This document shows positions 17,332 through 25,569 of a stretch of 64,000 nt of DNA, one piece after another. The position numbers and the translations under genes are program-made. How positions within the stretch are numbered: the first letter of the stretch is position 1; every line of letters starts with the position of its first letter. The stretch is from Cyanosarcina radialis HA8281-LM2. Lineage in GTDB: Bacteria; Cyanobacteriota; Cyanobacteriia; Cyanobacteriales; CCAP-1448. The stretch is taken from assembly GCA_019359615.1 (NCBI GenBank), contig JAHHHA010000002.1:1-64000 (forward strand), read 5' to 3'. The notes under the pieces were generated by a model, which worked only from the letters and a program-made list of their open reading frames with translations, had not been told where the DNA came from and ran no database searches.

Positions 17332-17952
17332 TCATCGTGGCGATGGAGCAGGTGGTGGCGAAGAAGGTGGTGGTGTAGAACTAGGATAAGCAGTTTCTAC
17401 AAAGCCCAGTTCAAATAATTGTTGATAGGCTTTTTTCCCCAAAGGCCGAGTTGGGTTTTGACTGCGGATAATTTGAATTAGCAAAGGTACGGCTAGTTCT
17501 GGTTGATTTTGGGCCCGATGGACGAGGGCTAGCTGATAGGTAGCCTCATCTCGCAAATCTGCTGTCTCTAAAGCTTTACGGCGATTAGTTTCAACATAAC
17601 GGTTATCGATTCCAGAGAAACTAGCAGATAGTTGTTGATAGAAATTGGATAGCTGGTTGAAGACTTGGCGAGCATCCTGGAGTTTTTTGGAGGCAACGGG
17701 ATAGTTTTGAGAATTAACTGCTTTATTTGCCTCGTCCATCAAATTTTTGCCTCCTTGAATGCTCAAGAGACTATTACTTTGAGGTAGCGGGCGCACGTTG
17801 TTGGGATCGGTGACATCAGGTTGCGCTTCAAACGTTACACCTGGCGCTGAGGTCTGAGCCTGCACTGACGATGATAGAGCCAAAAGGGCGATCGAAGGTG
17901 TAGCAACAAGGGCGATCGAGGCGAGGCGATAAAGAATTTTGCTAGCTATCAT
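17332..17952 (-). CDS. secreted TPR-like protein of unknown function
   Basis: About 206 residues from the ATG at 17952, chosen because it has a GAGAG ribosome site and starts a normal signal peptide (MIASKILYRLASIALVATP...SSVQAQT); the open frame runs 20 codons further upstream. The mature protein has helices of TPR type: NLMDEANKAVNSQNYPVASKKLQDARQVFNQL, then RDEATYQLALVHRAQNQPELAVPLL. It ends in a Pro/Ser tail. I do not recognise a named family. It lies downstream of the exporter ATPase on the same strand but is separated by tandem repeats, so a link to the exporter is uncertain. Confidence 0.65.
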   Translation of the reverse strand: MIASKILYRLASIALVATPSIALLALSSSVQAQTSAPGVTFEAQPDVTDPNNVRPLPQSNSLLSIQGGKNLMDEANKAVNSQNYPVASKKLQDARQVFNQLSNFYQQLSASFSGIDNRYVETNRRKALETADLRDEATYQLALVHRAQNQPELAVPLLIQIIRSQNPTRPLGKKAYQQLFELGFVETAYPSSTPPPSSPPPAPSPR

Positions 17953-18062
17953 TGACTCTCTCAAATATTTTACCTTCAACATATTGAATCTCAATCTTGC
18001 TGATTTTAACATCCCCTGACTTCCAATCGGTTCAGATGTTCCTCAGAGTTATACCATGCGCA

Positions 18063-18154
18063 TGGGACATCGGGCATCGGGCATCGGGCATCGGGCATGG
18101 ATCGAGCCGCAAGAAAAAAATTACTTATTACTTATTACCTATTACCTATTACTT
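18063..18154. repeat. two short tandem repeat blocks
   Basis: About 18065-18100 is a tandem CATCGGG unit (7 bp, roughly five copies). About 18119-18154 is a tandem ATTACTT/ATTACCT unit (7 bp). They are typical cyanobacterial short tandemly repeated sequences lying between the ABC ATPase and the TPR-like gene. Confidence 0.75.
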
Positions 18155-18157
18155 AAT

Positions 18158-18838
18158 TCATGCTACTGGCTGAGTCACTAACCCATCTTTGACGTAAATC
18201 GTGCGGCTAGCGCAAGCGGCAACATCGTGTTCGTGGGTGACGATCGCAATGGTAATGCCTTGACGATTGAGATCGCCCAGTAAGTCCATGACTTCGGCTG
18301 AAGTTTGAGTATCTAAGGCCCCGGTAGGCTCATCAGCGAGGAGTAGGGCGGGACGATTGATCAGGGCGCGGGCGATCGCTACCCGTTGCTGTTGTCCGCC
18401 AGATAGCTGATTGGGACGGTTGTGGAGTCGTTCTGCCAAGCCCACGCGAGTCAGTACGTCCTCAGCGCGACGACGACGTTGAGGCTTAGGAAGTCCTGCA
18501 TAGATTGCTGGCAGCATCACATTTTCTAAGGCGGTGGCGCGGGGTAGCAAGTTGAACTGTTGAAATACAAACCCTAGGCGCTGATTGCGAATGTATGCTA
18601 GTTCGTCGTTTGTCAGAGTTGTTAAGTTTCTCCCTTCCAGAACATAGTCGCCGCTGGTAGGACGATCTAAGCAGCCGATGATATTCATCAGGGTGGATTT
18701 ACCAGAACCAGACATCCCCATAATGGCGACATACTCGCCTTCTTCGATATTGAGGTCGATGCCTTTGAGAACTGGCACCTCCATGTCCCCTAGTCGATAG
18801 TTCTTAGTAATTTCTCTCATCCAGATCGTCGTAGTCAT
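18158..18838 (-). CDS. ABC exporter ATPase (MacB/DevA/LolD type)
   Basis: A 226-residue ATPase with Walker [10 protein letters not shown] (41-49), Q-loop [18 protein letters not shown], signature LSGGQQQR, Walker [13 protein letters not shown] and the switch His in IVTHEHD. It belongs to the MacB/LolD/DevA class that pairs with MacB-type permeases and acts as a mechanotransmission motor rather than a classic transporter. The partner permease (19646-20905) and adaptor (21113-22975) lie upstream on the same strand, but an 807-bp stretch with a toxin-antitoxin remnant and MITE-like repeats separates it from them. It probably still energises that exporter, perhaps from its own promoter. Confidence 0.92.
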   Translation of the reverse strand: MTTTIWMREITKNYRLGDMEVPVLKGIDLNIEEGEYVAIMGMSGSGKSTLMNIIGCLDRPTSGDYVLEGRNLTTLTNDELAYIRNQRLGFVFQQFNLLPRATALENVMLPAIYAGLPKPQRRRRAEDVLTRVGLAERLHNRPNQLSGGQQQRVAIARALINRPALLLADEPTGALDTQTSAEVMDLLGDLNRQGITIAIVTHEHDVAACASRTIYVKDGLVTQPVA

Positions 18839-18839
18839 C

Positions 18840-18886
18840 AGCCCTCACCCCCAGCCCCTCTCCCAGACTTGGGAGAGGGGAGTCAG
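18840..18886. repeat. GCCCTCACCC-type hairpin repeat
   Basis: Begins with the same GCCCTCACCCCCAGCCCCTC block as the 57-bp element, with the stem CCCCTCTCCCA/TGGGAGAGGGG around GACT. It lies directly upstream of the ABC ATPase start codon, where it would affect the mRNA leader. Confidence 0.65.
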
Positions 18887-18955
18887 AAATATTACTATTG
18901 ATTTAGGATTACTATATAGCGAGTCTAAATCATTGATGAACAGTCTTGTGGGGTG

Positions 18956-19197
18956 GGCTTCCAGCCATAGGTGTCAACTTAAGGTTAGAGCCTTTGCTGG
19001 ATCTCGATCTTCAGCGCCAACCGCCAGGGGTTCAAAACCCCACAGCTTAAGCACAAGTCCATTGAAATGGACTAAGGAAGGAAATTAACCAGAGATTGGC
19101 TAGTCCTCTTTAGAGGACTTTAGCTTTGAGGCAGGGGTTTTCAACCCCTGACGGATGAAGGTTTTGACCGTTAACTTGACACCAATGGCTTCCAGCC
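18956..19197. mobile_element. MITE-like element with GGTGTCAA terminal repeats
   Basis: Terminal inverted repeats GGTGTCAACTTAA (18970-18982) and TTAACTTGACACC (19171-19183) match at 12 of 13 positions. An 11-bp direct repeat GGCTTCCAGCC lies just outside each end (18956-18966 and 19187-19197). The interior (about 190 bp) has two strong hairpins (AGTCCATT/AATGGACT and AGTCCTCT/AGAGGACT) and no coding capacity. This layout fits a non-autonomous transposon. Confidence 0.6.
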
Positions 19198-19253
19198 TGC
19201 CCACTGGGACAGCCGGGACGGCTATCCCACAAGTCATGAGAGAAAGGCTATAT

Positions 19254-19472
19254 TTACCCTGTTAAAGAATCAAGTTTAACCAGTAGCTTCAAGCCTTCCT
19301 TTGGATTTCCATTAGCAGCCATTGCTTTAAATCTAGTATTGGTATCAAATTCTGCTAAGGCTATAATGGCAAGTTCTTCCATCAGCTTATTGATACTTAT
19401 GCCTCTAGTTTGAGCCAGTTCTTTTAATCTCATATGTTTGTCGTCTGGTAAACGAATAGTTAAAATCGCCAT
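19254..19472 (-). CDS. ribbon-helix-helix antitoxin-like protein
   Basis: A 72-residue protein whose start AILTIRLPDDKHMRLKELAQ is the beta-strand and helix A of an RHH DNA-binding fold, followed by RGISINKLMEELA, the second helix. It matches small antitoxins of HicB/CopG type that pair with PIN toxins. The reading frame upstream (19479-19637) encodes only the C-terminal part of a PIN toxin, so this antitoxin appears to be an orphan. The PIN remnant stops six bases before the ATG and carries the AGGAG ribosome site. The pair lies between two genes of an ABC exporter, which points to insertion. Confidence 0.75.
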   Translation of the reverse strand: MAILTIRLPDDKHMRLKELAQTRGISINKLMEELAIIALAEFDTNTRFKAMAANGNPKEGLKLLVKLDSLTG

Positions 19473-19478
19473 GAATGT

Positions 19479-19637
19479 TTAACTCCTGATAATTTCTTCT
19501 GGTTTTAAGATTGACAAATTAGGAAATAGCAACTGGGAGTTTTGAAAATCTCTGACATTATTGGTGGCAATAATTTGAGCGTTACCAGCAACAGCTAACT
19601 CAATTAAGTGATTGATAGCATATGTGCTACCATTTTT
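19479..19637 (-). pseudogene. C-terminal remnant of a PIN-domain toxin
   Basis: Reading minus strand from about 19637 to the TAA at 19479-19481 gives ...TYAINHLIELAVAGNAQI, then IATNNVRDFQ and a tail ending in LKPEEIIRS. This is the last third of COG1569-type PIN toxins, with the late acidic and aromatic positions of the fold. The N-terminal part with the first catalytic Asp is missing, no start codon is available, and the homology begins directly after the stop codon of the ABC permease. It is therefore a truncated toxin, upstream of its likely antitoxin. Confidence 0.7.
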
Positions 19638-19645
19638 TCCTCTCT

Positions 19646-20905
19646 CTAATCGCTACGCAAAGCCGCGATCGGATCGAGGCGGGCAGCATTGCGGGCTGGG
19701 ATTACGCCAGCTACTAGCCCGACGATTAAAGCGATGATAATTCCAGCGATCGCCGACCAAACGGAAATAACAAACGGGAAGCCGAACATCTGCGAGGCTC
19801 CAAAAGACAAACCGACCCCGAACAACACCCCGATCGCTCCTCCTAGTATAGATACGAGGATCGCCTCAGTGAGAAATTGGTTTAAAACTGCACTGTTGGT
19901 GGCTCCTACGGCTTTACGAATCCCGATTTCGCGGGTGCGTTCGACCACCGATACTAACATGATGTTGGCAATTCCAATGCCGCCGACCACTAGAGAGATA
20001 CTAGCGATCGCGCTTACTAATACCGTAAACATTCCCACGACACTGGTGAAGGTGTTGATGATATCGATCTGATTGCTGAGGCGGAAATCGTCTGGCTTGG
20101 GCGGAACAATGTTGTGGCGAATTCGCAGTAAGTTAGTCACCTGAAATTGAGCGGCTTCGAGTTGAATTTGGTCTTTGGTTTTTACCCACAAACCGCTAAT
20201 TCCCGTACCGCTGACAGCATTGTTACCCACCAATCGAGAAGACATATTAGTCAGAGGAATGTAAACGCGATCGTCTTGATCTTGTCCTCCCACCGAGCCT
20301 TTAGGCTCCATGACCCCAATAACGGTATAACGGGCGTTTTGAATTCTAATGCTAGTTCCCACCGCTGGTTCTTCAGGCGCAAACAGATCTTCCCGTACCT
20401 TACTACCCAACAACACTACCGAGTTAGCATTATTCAAATCCTCGGCGGTAAAAAACTGCCCTTCTTGGGGGTAAATTTCCTTCACCTCTGGGTAGTTGAG
20501 ATCGACCCCCAGAACTGAGGTAGACTCGTTGCGATCGCCATATACTACCTGTGTAGTTCTTTGGAGATAGGCCGTTACCGATTCCGCCGCTGGCACTTCC
20601 TTAGCGATCGCCTGGGCATCTTCCCACGTCAGGGTGTTGGCCGAACCAAATCCTTGACTGATACCGCCAGACCGAAATGCTCCTGACAGCACCAGCATTA
20701 CGTTCGTCCCCAAGGATTGAATCTGTTGCTCGGTAGACTTTTGCACTCCTTGTCCCACCGATGTCACCATAATCACCGAAGCAATGCCGATAATTACTCC
20801 CAGCATCGTCAGGCTAGTTCGCAGGCGATTGCTCCACAAAGATTCGATCGCCATCGTCACTACTTCCGTCAAGGAAACCTGAGTTCGATAAATTCGTTTT
20901 CCCAT
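19646..20905 (-). CDS. ABC exporter permease (MacB-like, FtsX domain)
   Basis: A 419-residue permease with the MacB topology: TM1 in LTMLGVIIGIASVIMVTSVG, a periplasmic MacB_PCD domain (about 60-270), then three membrane helices in the FtsX region with the conserved VGGIGIANIMLVSVVERTREIGIRKAVGAT block and the C-terminal end PARNAARLDPIAALRSD. Unlike E. coli MacB the ATPase is a separate gene. It follows the adaptor gene by 207 bp on the same strand. DevC-type permeases work with DevB and DevA to export glycolipids or peptides through an outer-membrane TolC. The substrate here is unknown. Confidence 0.92.
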   Translation of the reverse strand: MGKRIYRTQVSLTEVVTMAIESLWSNRLRTSLTMLGVIIGIASVIMVTSVGQGVQKSTEQQIQSLGTNVMLVLSGAFRSGGISQGFGSANTLTWEDAQAIAKEVPAAESVTAYLQRTTQVVYGDRNESTSVLGVDLNYPEVKEIYPQEGQFFTAEDLNNANSVVLLGSKVREDLFAPEEPAVGTSIRIQNARYTVIGVMEPKGSVGGQDQDDRVYIPLTNMSSRLVGNNAVSGTGISGLWVKTKDQIQLEAAQFQVTNLLRIRHNIVPPKPDDFRLSNQIDIINTFTSVVGMFTVLVSAIASISLVVGGIGIANIMLVSVVERTREIGIRKAVGATNSAVLNQFLTEAILVSILGGAIGVLFGVGLSFGASQMFGFPFVISVWSAIAGIIIALIVGLVAGVIPARNAARLDPIAALRSD

Positions 20906-21112
20906 CGGCCCTTCCTTCTGAAAATCGCGTTTTTTTCTATAACAAGACTCGATCGAAGTCTCTAAATATAACCAAAATGGTGCCCTGCGACGGATATTTG
21001 AATTGAACTCATAGCATTAGAGGGTGGGGTTAGTTGGGTTTCCTGTCGTCAACCCAACCTACAAGTCCTCTGCTTCCCCTGCTCCCCCTGCCTCCCCTGC
21101 TTCTCCTCTCCT

Positions 21113-22975
21113 CTACGGACCTCTGCCGCCGCCACCACCGGGCCCCATCCCCGGCATTAGCGAGGGAGTTCTTGAAGTCGGGCGCTCTCCTTCAGGAAAG
21201 CTAAGCAGCACCTTGTCTCCTGCTTCCAACCCAGAAACTACGACCGTTTTGTCTTCCGCCGTTGCGCCAGTAGTAATGGGCTGAAATCTCGGTTTAGAAT
21301 TCTCTCCATTACCAGCTACATAAACGCCCGTACCTTTAGCTTGCCGCACGATCGCTACCGTAGGAATCACCAGAGCATTGTCTAAATTACCAACATCGAA
21401 CTTGACGTTGACGTTCATGCCTGCCTGCAAGCGATTTTCTGAATCGTTGACTGAAGTTTTGACCAGAAAGTTAGTGACGTTTTGCTCTACGGTAGATTGG
21501 GTTGCCACTTGCGTCACGCGGCCGGTAAACTTCTGGCGGGGATAGGCATCAGCTTCGATCGAAACACTTTGCCCGACTTTAATTTTTGGGATGCTCGTCT
21601 CAGCCACCTTGACCTCGATTTGGTTATTAGCTGCTAGCGATAAGATCGAAGATGAAGTAGCTGACGACTCCGCACTACTAGAGGTAGTTGGAGTAACGAA
21701 CGAACCAGGATCGGCAAATTTACGGGTGACGATGCCGCTAAAAGGAGCGCGAATCACGGTGTCGTTAATCTGCGCCTGAATTGTTTGTAATTGCCCCCTA
21801 GCATTCTGCACTTGAGCGCGGGCTTGAGCGATGTCTTCGCTCCGAGAGCCAGATTGTTGAAGTTGCAGGGCTTGCCGTGCCTGTTCCACCTGAGCGCGGG
21901 CTTGGGCGATATCTTCGCTCCGAGAGCCAGATTGCTGAAGTTGCAGAGCTTGCCGTGCCTGTTCCACCTGAGCGCGGGCTTGGGCGATATCTTCGCTCCG
22001 AGAGCCAGATTGCTGGAGTTGAAGGGCTTGCCGTGCCTGTTCCACCTGAGCGCGGGCTTGGGCGATATCTTCAGGGCGGGAACCAGCTTGTTGGAGTCGA
22101 AGTACCTGTTGTGCTTGTTCTACCGAAGCTTTGGCGGTTTCATAGGAGGTCAGAGCCGTATCGCGATCGCGCCGAGAAATTGCCCCTTGGGTAAATAGTC
22201 GCTCGTTCTGATTGAAAATCAGTTCTGCCTGCCGCAAATTCGCTTGAGCCGAAGCCAGTTGAGCTTGAGCCTGAGCCACTTCTTGAGGGCGATTGCCCGC
22301 TAGCAGTTTGTTCAAGTTGGCTTGAGCCGAAGCCAGTTGAGCTTGAGCCTGAGCCACTTCTTGAGGGCGGTTGCCCGCCAGCAGCTTGTTCAAGTTGGCT
22401 TGAGCCGAATTCAGTTGAGCTTGAGCCTGAGCCACTTCTTGAGGGCGGTTGCCCGCCAGCAGCTTGTTCAAATTTGCTTGAGCCGAATTCAGTTGAGCTT
22501 GAGCCTGAGCCACTTCTTGAGGGCGGTTGCCCGCCAGCAGCTTGTTCAAATTTGCTTGAGCCGATGCTAGTTCGGCCTGAGCCTGAGTCAGTTCTCCTTG
22601 CAGGTTAGAGCTATCCATGTATGCTAAAATTTGCCCAGCTTGGACGCGATCGCCCTCATCTACCAGCAATTGTTTCAGCACTCCAGAACTCTTGGGACTG
22701 ACGTTAACCGATCGCACTGGTTGTACGGTACCATCAGCCGCGATCGACAGCGGGACATTGACCCTTTCTACCGTTACCGTCTGTTGTTGACCTTGAGCTT
22801 CCTGGCGGTTGGCAGTGTTAATTTGGGTATACGCTAGATAGCCGCCACCACCTAATAAACCGATCGCTAGCAGCCATAGTAGCCATTTGGGACTATTGAC
22901 TAGTAGCCATTTTGGCCTCTTGACTCGAAACGGTACTCGATCTTTGAACGGCACTCGATCTTTGACAGGTTCCAC
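21113..22975 (-). CDS. periplasmic adaptor of ABC exporter (MacA/HlyD/DevB type) with expanded repeat hairpin
   Basis: A 620-residue membrane-fusion protein. A single TM helix lies at about 31-50, a lipoyl half follows (SPKSSGVLKQLLVDEGDRVQAGQILAYMD), then a long coiled-coil hairpin, the second lipoyl half (DTVIRAPFSGIVTRKFADPGSFV) and beta-barrel domains. The hairpin is made of four 26-residue repeats (LLAGNRPQEVAQAQAQL) at 142-245 and four different 26-residue repeats (GSRSEDIAQARAQVEQAR) at 290-393, joined by 44 residues. Typical family members are near 400 residues, so the extra length is the repeat arms. The C-terminus is Gly/Pro-rich. It is the first gene of the exporter set and would bridge the MacB-like permease to TolC. 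Confidence 0.92.
   Translation of the reverse strand: MEPVKDRVPFKDRVPFRVKRPKWLLVNSPKWLLWLLAIGLLGGGGYLAYTQINTANRQEAQGQQQTVTVERVNVPLSIAADGTVQPVRSVNVSPKSSGVLKQLLVDEGDRVQAGQILAYMDSSNLQGELTQAQAELASAQANLNKLLAGNRPQEVAQAQAQLNSAQANLNKLLAGNRPQEVAQAQAQLNSAQANLNKLLAGNRPQEVAQAQAQLASAQANLNKLLAGNRPQEVAQAQAQLASAQANLRQAELIFNQNERLFTQGAISRRDRDTALTSYETAKASVEQAQQVLRLQQAGSRPEDIAQARAQVEQARQALQLQQSGSRSEDIAQARAQVEQARQALQLQQSGSRSEDIAQARAQVEQARQALQLQQSGSRSEDIAQARAQVQNARGQLQTIQAQINDTVIRAPFSGIVTRKFADPGSFVTPTTSSSAESSATSSSILSLAANNQIEVKVAETSIPKIKVGQSVSIEADAYPRQKFTGRVTQVATQSTVEQNVTNFLVKTSVNDSENRLQAGMNVNVKFDVGNLDNALVIPTVAIVRQAKGTGVYVAGNGENSKPRFQPITTGATAEDKTVVVSGLEAGDKVLLSFPEGERPTSRTPSLMPGMGPGGGGGRGP
21797..22108. repeat. four 78-bp tandem repeats coding the descending hairpin arm
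   Basis: Four direct 78-bp repeats inside the adaptor gene. Three are almost identical and the fourth, toward the loop, is diverged. Each encodes one 26-residue unit with GSRSEDIAQARAQ at its core. Confidence 0.85.
22241..22552. repeat. four 78-bp tandem repeats coding the ascending hairpin arm
   Basis: Four direct 78-bp repeats inside the adaptor gene, each encoding a 26-residue unit with AGNRPQEVAQAQAQL at its core. Copy number and length equal those of the second arm at 21797-22108. Confidence 0.85.
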
Positions 22976-23122
22976 TTGCTCTCCAGAGAATCTGCAACAG
23001 AACTAGATGGCAGCAATCCTATAGTAGGAATTCGCCCTTAGTATAAGGCTTGTTACTTTTAGACAACAGCTTTTGAAAAATGGTTCAATCTGGCATGGGC
23101 CAGGCTGCGCCAATAGGCACGG

Positions 23123-23160
23123 GGTTAATTGCGAATTGCGAACTGTTAATTGCGAATTGG
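23123..23160. repeat. TTAATTGCGAATTG tandem repeat
   Basis: Two copies of GTTAATTGCGAATTGxxAACT upstream of the CruP-like gene. The same repeat lies at 46791-46828, immediately before another start codon. Confidence 0.65.
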
Positions 23161-23224
23161 TTTGTCCGATCGCCCATAACATACTGGAGATGGTAGTTAT
23201 AACATTTCTGGAGACTGCTGGATA

Positions 23225-24766
23225 ATGATACTCACTGAAGGAATTCTTTCTCGTCTATCTGGAGATGTATTAGGCGGACTGCGGCGCGCGGATAATCTTT
23301 GGCAAGCTCTGAGAACAGATACCTCTCCAATACCGAACGCCGTCAAAGAAAGTCCCCAACCTTTAGAAAATATAGACTGGGATGTTGTAGTTTGCGGCGG
23401 CACGTTAGGCATTTTCATTGCTGCTGCCTTGCAAATGTCAGGCAGACGAGTAGCCGTCATCGAGCGGGGGATTTTGCGGGGTAGAGAACAAGAGTGGAAT
23501 ATTTCTCGCGAGGAACTAACGGCGTTTTTAGAGCTAGGTTTGCTCTCAGAAGCAGAATTAGAGCAGGCGATCGCTAGTGAATATAACCCCGCCCGCGTTG
23601 CCTTTCCCAACTCTCCCGATATTTGGGTGCGCGATGTTCTCAATATTGGTGTCGATCCAGTATTTTTACTCGATACCCTCAAAGGCAAATTTCTCGCCGC
23701 TGGCGGCCGACTTTTAGAAAAAACCCCGTTTGAGGGAGCAGTTATTCATCCCAATGGCGTGCGGATTGAAGCTAACGGTAGCGCGTTGCATACCCGACTG
23801 CTAATCGATGCCATGGGACACTTTTCACCCATTGCCAAGCAAGCCAGACAAGGAGAAAAGCCAGAGGGCGTTTGCTTAGTTGTCGGCAGTTGCGCCCAAG
23901 GGTTCCCTAAAAATGAAACTGGCGATTTATTTGTTTCTTTCACCCCGATTCAGCATCAGTGTCAGTATTTCTGGGAAGCATTTCCAGCGCGAGATGGCAG
24001 AACTACTTATTTATTCACCTACATGGATGCCAAGCCAGAACGCCCCAGCTTAGAGTTTTTGTTAGAAGAGTATTGGCGCTTGCTACCGGAATATCAAAGC
24101 GTGGAACTTTCCCAATTGGAATTTCAACGGGTGCTATTTGGTTTCTTTCCCTCATACCGTCAAAGTCCGCTGAAGACACCTTGGCAGCGCGTCTTGTTAG
24201 TCGGAGACAGTAGCGGCAGTCAATCGCCCGTCAGTTTTGGCGGATTTGGGGCGATGGTGCGACACCTCAAGCGTCTCACTCAAGGTATTAATGAAGCCCT
24301 GGAAATAGACGATTTGAGTCGCAATTCCCTGGCGCTATTGCAACCTTATCAACCTAATATTGCCGTCACTTGGATGTTTCAACGAGCGATGAGCGTCGGC
24401 ATTAACCAACAGTTAAACCCAAATCAAATCAATCAGTTACTATCTACCGTATTTCAGGCAATGGCGCAACTAGGAGATGAGGTTTTGCGACCATTTTTGC
24501 AAGATGTCGTGCAGTTTTCTGGTTTATCTCAAACCCTGTTGAAAGTCTCGCTGACTAAACCTCAAATAGTCGTCCCCGTCGTCCCTCAAGTCGGAATTTT
24601 ACCCCTATTAGATTGGCTGATTCATTACCTGAATCTAGGTACTTACAGCGGTTTGTATGCTTTAGGCAAGCGCATCGAACCGCTCATCGATAAGCTACCG
24701 CAGTCGCAAAAATATTATGGCGATCGCTGGTTAGAAGCTTGGCAATATGGTTCTGGAGCAGATTAG
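23225..24766 (+). CDS. cruP: FAD-dependent oxidoreductase, CruP (lycopene cyclase-like) family
   Basis: A 513-residue flavoprotein. After about 50 N-terminal residues, DWDVVVCGGTLGIFIAAAL gives the GxGxxG-type FAD site (here CGGTLG), followed by AVIERGILRGREQEWNISREEL, characteristic of the CruA/CruP group. WVRDVLNIGVDPVFLLDTLK and the C-terminal YYGDRWLEAWQYG also fit CruP. CruA is a lycopene cyclase; plant CruP is a plastid paralogue that limits carotenoid over-oxidation and singlet oxygen damage, and cyanobacterial CruP has no firmly shown cyclase activity. It stands alone on the plus strand; a tandem repeat lies upstream. Confidence 0.75.
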   Translation: MILTEGILSRLSGDVLGGLRRADNLWQALRTDTSPIPNAVKESPQPLENIDWDVVVCGGTLGIFIAAALQMSGRRVAVIERGILRGREQEWNISREELTAFLELGLLSEAELEQAIASEYNPARVAFPNSPDIWVRDVLNIGVDPVFLLDTLKGKFLAAGGRLLEKTPFEGAVIHPNGVRIEANGSALHTRLLIDAMGHFSPIAKQARQGEKPEGVCLVVGSCAQGFPKNETGDLFVSFTPIQHQCQYFWEAFPARDGRTTYLFTYMDAKPERPSLEFLLEEYWRLLPEYQSVELSQLEFQRVLFGFFPSYRQSPLKTPWQRVLLVGDSSGSQSPVSFGGFGAMVRHLKRLTQGINEALEIDDLSRNSLALLQPYQPNIAVTWMFQRAMSVGINQQLNPNQINQLLSTVFQAMAQLGDEVLRPFLQDVVQFSGLSQTLLKVSLTKPQIVVPVVPQVGILPLLDWLIHYLNLGTYSGLYALGKRIEPLIDKLPQSQKYYGDRWLEAWQYGSGAD

Positions 24767-24940
24767 GCATAACAAGGCGGACTTCGACTCTATAGCCGCG
24801 AATTCATTTGCCTGGGGTTGGAGATTGGAGATCGATCGCTTTCTCAAACTCTTCTAAAGCCTGGAAACTTCCTACCTCCCAGGCTCGTTTTACGTGCGGG
24901 TGCTAAAACACGAGGAGTTCTTTAACGGCGATCGCTGCTT

Positions 24941-25309
24941 TTAAGTTTCTGACTCAGTTTCGGTAGCTTTGAATTTGGCAAAGCTTGCGGCTTGTTGGAT
25001 GACTCGATCGCTCAGGCGATGGCAAACCAGATCGCACAACTCAAAAATCATCGGATCGGCAATCTCATAGAAGGCGCTAGTTCCCCTTTGCTGTCGGATT
25101 AGCATTCCGGCTTGGGTTAAGATCTTCAGATGTTTGGAAAGATTGGCTTGTCCTAAGCCAGTAGCTTCAGCAATTTCCATGACGCTCATGGGTTCTGAAT
25201 TCAGACAGTTCAAAATCTCTAGCCGACTGACTTCTGAAAGCACTTTAAAATAGTCAGCTACAGACGCTAGAATAGCGCGATCGACTTTCGATGATTTATT
25301 TCCAAGCAT
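24941..25309 (-). CDS. ArsR/SmtB-family winged-helix regulator
   Basis: A 122-residue regulator. Helix alpha3-alpha-R is VMEIAEATGLGQANLSKHLKILTQAGML, and the wing is RQQRGTSAFYEIADP. The classic ELCVCDL metal box is absent (EPMSVMEIAE is in its place), so arsenic or zinc sensing by that site is unlikely. Cys35 lies in the helix before the HTH (ILNCLNSEP), and Cys92 and Cys96 in the C-terminal helix (FELCDLVCHRL). This recalls the two-Cys arrangement of the persulfide sensors SqrR/BigR, although the exact register differs. A rhodanese gene follows on the opposite strand after 260 bp. A sulfur or redox role is inference. Confidence 0.85.
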   Translation of the reverse strand: MLGNKSSKVDRAILASVADYFKVLSEVSRLEILNCLNSEPMSVMEIAEATGLGQANLSKHLKILTQAGMLIRQQRGTSAFYEIADPMIFELCDLVCHRLSDRVIQQAASFAKFKATETESET

Positions 25310-25569
25310 GGAGAAAATTTAAGTGATTGCCAATATTATTATGAAATAAACTAGCGATATTATGATTGAATAGGAGTTCAGAAGTTCAAGCTTCGGCTAC
25401 GCTCAGATTGAAGGAGTTTAGGAGTTTAGGACTAGCCTGCGCGAAGGTTTAACCCACAGGTATTAGGAATCTAGAAGTCAGGATACTTGAGGACTTCAAC
25501 TGTGCGCGCAGCATTTGGGCGATAACATGATGGTTTAGCCCTCAGATTTCTCAAATTTTATTTCTGCAA

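Noticed and set aside
18956-19197. Structured non-coding RNA suggested by hairpins
   Set aside because: Terminal inverted repeats and flanking direct repeats explain the hairpins better as a MITE-like element.
21791-22198. Long plus-strand open frames with internal repeats
   Set aside because: They are antisense shadows of the adaptor gene's repeats.
21790-22570. Direct repeats that at first look like a CRISPR array
   Set aside because: The 78-bp units are contiguous, in frame and encode the adaptor's coiled coil; there are no spacers.
23197-23688. Minus-strand 163-codon open frame
   Set aside because: It is antisense to the cruP-like gene and has no family features.
24941-25309. Arsenic or zinc sensor
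   Set aside because: The ELCVCDL metal box is missing, and no resistance gene is adjacent.
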